From positions 372,001-436,000 of the forward strand of contig QJNS01000752.1 in NCBI GenBank assembly GCA_004154925.1: 64,000 nt of DNA, written 5' to 3'. Below are positions 59,650 to 64,000 of this stretch, one piece after another. The stretch is from Monosporascus cannonballus (taxonomy: Eukaryota > Ascomycota > Sordariomycetes > Xylariales). How positions within the stretch are numbered: position 1 is the first letter of the stretch; the number at the start of each line of letters is the position of its first letter. The notes beneath the pieces were generated by a model that had not been told where the DNA came from, made no database searches, and saw only the letters and a program-made list of their open reading frames with translations. Made by a program: the position numbers and the translations under genes.

Positions 59650-60365
59650 CTTGCTCTGTATTGTTCTTCCGCTAACTAAGGAGACCAGAGACACTTATCG
59701 ACGCCAGGAACGTCGGCACGTAAATTTCGCTCAAAGCTCTACCGAGAAGGTCCTTAATAGATGCAAAGATAGCATGAAAAAATGCATCAAGTAATGTAGG
59801 ATGCAAGACGCAGGTGGAAGCCTCCACGTCAACGACGGTCGCAGGATTTAAATCTTAATGATACCGTAAAGGACCCGCTGCCGCTTGCGATGTCGCCGGA
59901 GATAAGGCTGAAATCTTCGCCATAGACTAGTCCAAATTTGTGCAACTTTCTGTAATATGCCTATCTTGACTGGCGGCGATCTGCGAGGACTTGGCGTTTC
60001 TTTAGTCCGTCCTGTGGCTCGAGCGTATCGACGAGTGATGGATGGCCAGCGACAACAGAGATGAGTCCATGGCTGTGCTCAATTATCTTGCCGTTGTCGT
60101 CGAAAGAGAAGAATGTATAATTCGACCATGTATTCGAGGTTCTTTTGGCTGATGCTGCCAGCGGTTCCAGCTTTAACGTCACCTCGGTTCCGGCGCTGCT
60201 TTCGGAAAGGATTAAAGCTGATTTGAATACAACATCCTTGAGCTCGACAGACTTGTATTCAGATTTACGACCAGTAACAGCTCCGATTGCTATACTAACG
60301 TAGCCCGTCGTCGAGAACGTAACTTTGTCATCTATTACATGCTGGGTAAGCCTAGGGTGAGGGAA
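59650..60365 (-). other. PKS dehydratase domain, N-terminally cut
   Basis: It starts 'FPHPRLTQHVIDD'. The HxxxGxxxxP motif reads H-V-I-D-D-K-V-T-F-S, so His is kept while Gly became Asp and Pro became Ser, both explainable by single transitions. After the TAG at 59,961 the frame continues 'AYYRKLHKFGLVYGEDF'. After a +1 shift near 59,850, 'VLHPTLLDAFFHAI' follows, the second active-site block with Asp kept and Gln changed to His. Confidence 0.85.
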
Positions 60366-60414
60366 TGGGTACCCGTGGATGACCCGTGGGAACCCACGCA
60401 AAAAAATACCCACT
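60366..60414 (-). repeat. Orphan hAT-like terminus at the PKS breakpoint
   Basis: Read on the - strand from 60,414, the sequence CAGTGGGTATTTTTTTGCG is followed by repeated GTGGG/ACCC(G/A)TGG units. CAGTGGGTA ends and GGGTACCC-rich subterminal repeats resemble hAT termini. Only about 49 bp remain before PKS sequence begins, and no partner terminus or TSD is seen, so this is a relic at a rearranged junction. Confidence 0.45.
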
Positions 60415-60723
60415 GATTACCCATGGGTAAAGAAATAATTTTAAAAAAAATCGTATGCAAATAGCAAGCCAAAATTTTTAGGTATACGGTAAAATAATAA
60501 GAAATAATTATATATAGCTAATAACCGAAACTTATTAACAATGTAAAACTTTTAAATATTATAAGTAAACCAACGCGATATCCTACCTATACCAAGCATA
60601 CTTAAACCGTATTCTTAACGAAGTTATTAAGCCAAACCCCAAGTACCATTATTCCGTCGATTTTCTTTTTTTTGGTTACCGTAAATCCATTTTTTAGCCG
60701 GTTTAATACCTGGCTTTCGAAAA
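60415..60723. other. AT-rich segment without a recognised gene
   Basis: RIP-mutated DNA between the hAT-like relic and gypsy J. No frame of useful length and no match to the other elements in the window was noticed. It is likely the remnant of another repeat. The last bases before 60,724 are the target site of gypsy J, whose partner duplicate lies outside. Confidence 0.6.
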
Positions 60724-61160
60724 TGTTATGACCTAACGGTCTTGGCCCTTTACGGACGGTCGGGCTCCTAGGGAAAACCAGCCCCGACCTAAGTCAAGAA
60801 GTCACGTGACCGGCTCAATGGGCTCAAACGATACCATTGGCTCAAGGACGTTAAGCCAGTTAAATTACGGAGGACTTAAAGGGGCTTAAGGGAACCTAAC
60901 TAAATACTTTTAAATTAATCAACAAAATTTTAAACCGGAATAAAATATATATGTTTATTATTTCCATAATTTAAATAATTTTAATTCATAATATTAATTA
61001 ATATTAATTATTTATAATATAATATCGTTATTTAAAATATTTTTAATGTTATAAAACATAATACGTTATTATATTTATTACTTAATTTTTTACGATATTT
61101 TTATTAATATATATCCGGACGATTAAGGTTTAATAATTAATTAAATTTAAAACCGTTATA
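60724..61160 (+). repeat. 5' LTR of gypsy J (437 bp)
   Basis: It runs from TGTTATGACC to a weathered CCGTTATA end. The first 180 bp are unmutated and keep the perfect palindrome GTCACGTGAC at 60,801-60,810. The rest is strongly mutated, giving a sharp internal boundary in RIP density at about 60,905. Confidence 0.88.
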
Positions 61161-61619
61161 TATTATAAATTTTTATTTAATAATATTGTTAAAGTTTAAA
61201 TAATATTGCTAATATTATATTGACTAGTAAGCAGCTCGAATAGCCTATTTATTAAATTTTTCATAACTCGGATACTGGAATAAAATCTGAAGAAAAAAAG
61301 AATAAGCCTTTTTTTTCGCGAAGGAGTTTTTTAACGATTAAGTACTAGAAATAAATGCATTCTTTAATTCGAAAAAAACATTAATGACCTTATAATATTC
61401 CTTTAAGCGGCTTATAAGAAATTTTTTTAAAAAAAAGGTTCTCGATATTAGAAAACCTTTTCGAATAAACCAAATTATTTAGTTAAATATTATTAAAAAA
61501 CCAGGAAAAATCCTTAAACGTTTTAAACCAAAATTTTTCGACGCAACCTCGATTAAGCTATAATTATTTTTAACTTAATACTAAGTATATTCGGGTATTT
61601 TCCTATTCGATTTGTTACG

Positions 61620-62700
61620 CTTATTATATAAATCGAATTTATAATAAAATAATTCACGGGAAATACGGTTATTTACTTCGAACTCGTTATAAAGAAATAT
61701 ATTATTTTATTAACCCAAAGTCGAAATCTCGAAATAATACGAATTTATAATAATTATTAATATTTCGAATAAATATTAATAAACGTTTTCGAAATAATAA
61801 ACGAAAAAATAAAATCCGAAACCTAAATATAATAATTATAACAAAAAAATTAATATTTAAGTATGGTAATATATTCGTTTAATTAACCTTTAAAATAAAT
61901 TGAAAATAAAAAATATTAATATTTAAATTTTTTGACGGTTTAGAAGCAAAATATAAAAATTCTTTTTAAGTTAAATTGGCTTAATTATTTATTATATTAT
62001 ATCGGTATAATAGTTAAGATTCAGGATCAATAATATATATAGCGTATTAAGGGTATTAAAAGAAAACATAATAATAAACCTTAATATACGGTTAATATTA
62101 ACATTTTTCGACGTAATAATATTTTCTACCGTATAAAATTAGGACCTATAAAGCTAAAAGCCATTTATAGGAAAGTTTAGCGTTAAATAATATGCTTTAA
62201 TTGCAATAAAATAGGGTATAAGGTAATATAATATATAGCATTTAAAAAAACGCGTTAAAATAACTGGAAACCAAAATTTAAGAGATAATTTAAAGAAAAT
62301 TAAAAAAACAAAAGTAAACTTGTTAACATAATTTAGTCTAAATATATATTAGGTTCTTTATAGCGAAAAATATATTAAGGAATATAAAGAGCCAAAATAT
62401 TAACTTAATAAATATTCCGAATATAATAAAAAGTATTATAAGAATAATTAGGTAAATACCAGGATTAAATAAAAAAGGTTAATCCCGGAACTTTCAATTA
62501 AGATGGCAAAATATACGTTATCTATTATTAACGACGAAAATATCGGGATTACGAGATATAAAAATAATATATTTACGGACGGAGTATTCGTTTATATTAT
62601 AAAGGATTCGAATTTTTAAACTATACCGGAAATGATAAAAATAATAAATAATAATATTAATATTTACGATGTATAATATCAACAAATGTTTAACAATTAG
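61620..62700 (+). pseudogene. gypsy J gag remnant
   Basis: Broken + strand frames align with the gag of elements E and G (for example the segment equivalent to 'LRQKELASNY' at about 61,830-61,870 and the knuckle position near 62,190). It is more mutated than E. Beyond 62,700 the sequence corresponds to the pol start but no domain can be called with confidence. Confidence 0.65.
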
Positions 62701-64000
62701 TCGAAATAAAATATTAATTCGGAAAAAAAATAATACCTATAGGAAAATCATGTTTATTATTTTTCATAATATAATTATTAAAAAGAAAAAAGTTAATTTA
62801 ATATATAATAAAAATTATCATTAATAGATTATTATAAATTTTTATTTTTAATTATATTTATTACAAACTGTTACGAAAAAAAAGTTATTAAAAATTACAT
62901 TACTTTATAAGAAAATTTTAAAACAATAAATAAAGTAACATATAATTAAATATAATTATAAATATAAAAAACAATTTATTAAATAAAGAACAGAATTATA
63001 ATAAAATTAAAAATAATTAATATAATTCAAAAAAATAATATGCCGACAATAACAATAAATATAATAACTTAAGGTATTAAATTCGAAAATATAAATAAAG
63101 TTCGATAAATTTGAAAAAAAAAATAAAAAGAAAAAAGTTATTTATAAAAAAGCCGTAAGATAACGAAACTCAGAAAGATTAAAGGAAATTCTTAAAAAAA
63201 AGCGTTAAACGCGACGATAAAAGCCGTTAATAATTTTATTATTTTGGATATACCAATCGGAACGTATTAGTATATTATAATAATAAATTACGAAACTTTA
63301 AACGATAATTATATTATGTTAAATATAATTAATAAACTTAAATTATTATAAAAAGATAAGTTAAAACCTTATATAACGATAAACGCCGAAAGTTAGGAAT
63401 TTATGTACGATAGCGGCAAAATTATATGCGAAATTAATTATTTCGAGAATTTTATTTAAAAATGATATCAGATAATTAATTTCCATATGGTTTTATTTAG
63501 AAATTACCATATAATTTTAGGATTATTATAGATACGTAAATATGGAATTTTAATTAATAAAAGGATTAATTAAGTAAATTTTGCCTTATACCTTATTAAT
63601 AAATAAAAAAAAGAATTAAACTTTTAATATTTTATCGAAAATAGCAACAAATGCAAATATAAAAATACGATAAAACCCTTATTACCTAAAAGAACAAAAT
63701 ACAAAAAAACGAGTATAAAAAATATAACGTATTGTTATTATTATTAAAGCAAAATTAAAGTAATTAAATTACAGTTTTAAATAAGAGTCCTAAAAGTTTA
63801 AAGATTTAACTAATATATTACCGTAACACTATAAATATAAACAGCTTTTTAAAAAGGAATTCGATACGAAATTATTACAATATAATAAATAAAATTAAGA
63901 GAAAATTCTTAAAAAGGATTTTTGACGAAATTCTATTTTATTTATAATTTGAACGAAACCAAATTACGTATTTTCAAAGAATACATAGAAAATTAGTTAT

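Larger units (their letters stand above)
54696..60365 (-). pseudogene. Highly reducing polyketide synthase, 5'-truncated and broken
   Basis: Reading on the - strand: DH (60,365 to about 59,650), degenerate MT and structural KR (59,600-58,430), ER (58,400-57,400), KR (57,340-56,460), ACP (56,450-56,240) and a terminal condensation domain (56,051-54,696). The KS and AT that should precede DH are absent; similarity starts abruptly at 60,365. Lesions: in-frame TAG at 59,961-59,963, 59,672-59,674 and 55,845-55,847; frameshifts near 59,850, 57,613-57,624 (a 4-bp ACGT duplication), 57,307 and 56,453. The TAGs are consistent with C-to-T changes of CAG codons. Base composition is normal, unlike the transposons. 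The domain order with a lone C domain after ACP recalls the lovastatin nonaketide synthase type. No adenylation domain follows the stop at 54,696. Confidence 0.92.
60724..64000 (+). mobile_element. Ty3/gypsy chromovirus 'J', 5' half, RIP-degraded
   Basis: The 5' LTR (60,724-61,160) is followed by gag and the start of pol on the + strand; the element continues beyond the window. The last bases match the start of the RT region in element E (about 50,390-50,450). The LTR start matches elements B and I. Confidence 0.9.

Noticed and set aside
59672..59674. Intron removing the TAG at 59,672
   Set aside because: GTTAGC and ACAG are nearby but only about 21 bp apart, too short for a spliceosomal intron; the coding text is continuous on both sides.
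1..64000. Elements I and J as two halves of one element
   Set aside because: I provides the 3' half at the left edge and J the 5' half at the right edge, in the order opposite to a single interrupted element on the + strand.

Overview
The window looks like a repeat-rich, gene-poor block of a filamentous ascomycete genome. Nearly all of it is AT-rich, and every long transposon is riddled with C-to-T and G-to-A changes at CpA/TpG. That is the footprint of repeat-induced point mutation (RIP). The retained sequence with normal base composition is about 1.5 kb around one intact intron-containing gene (20,955-22,471), about 5.9 kb holding a dead polyketide synthase (54,542-60,414), and a few short late insertions.

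The transposon part can be resolved as a nest from target-site duplications (TSDs). Left to right: the 3' half of a Ty3/gypsy chromovirus (1-3126); a hAT DNA transposon (3197-20,954, 8-bp TSD) broken by two gypsy elements (3913-10,895, TSD CTTCT; 11,432-18,168, TSD TAACC); and a Ty1/copia element (22,472-54,541, TSD ACTTC) broken by four gypsy elements (23,354-28,783, TSD TAAAT; 30,640-37,567, TSD CTAGG; 39,060-46,174, TSD AAACG; 47,169-54,211, TSD TTTTT). A third layer of short LTR-like insertions sits inside these (6436-6641, 37,805-37,968, 39,422-39,853, 53,464-53,595), each with a 5-bp TSD. The 5' half of another gypsy element starts at 60,724 and runs off the window.

Removing the copia insertion puts two host genes tail to tail with about 330 bp between their stop codons. 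One is an intact three-exon gene of the Tsc13/trans-2-enoyl-CoA reductase family on the + strand (21,265-22,289). The other is a highly reducing polyketide synthase (HR-PKS) on the - strand (54,696 to about 60,365). The PKS keeps DH, a degenerate MT, ER, KR, ACP and a terminal condensation domain, has lost KS-AT, and carries at least three in-frame stops and four frameshifts. It looks like the remains of a secondary-metabolite locus.

The most unusual recurrent signal is an extra open reading frame at the 3' end of the gypsy elements, on the strand opposite to gag-pol. It encodes a Cys-rich, charged protein that can be followed through the RIP damage in six separate copies.
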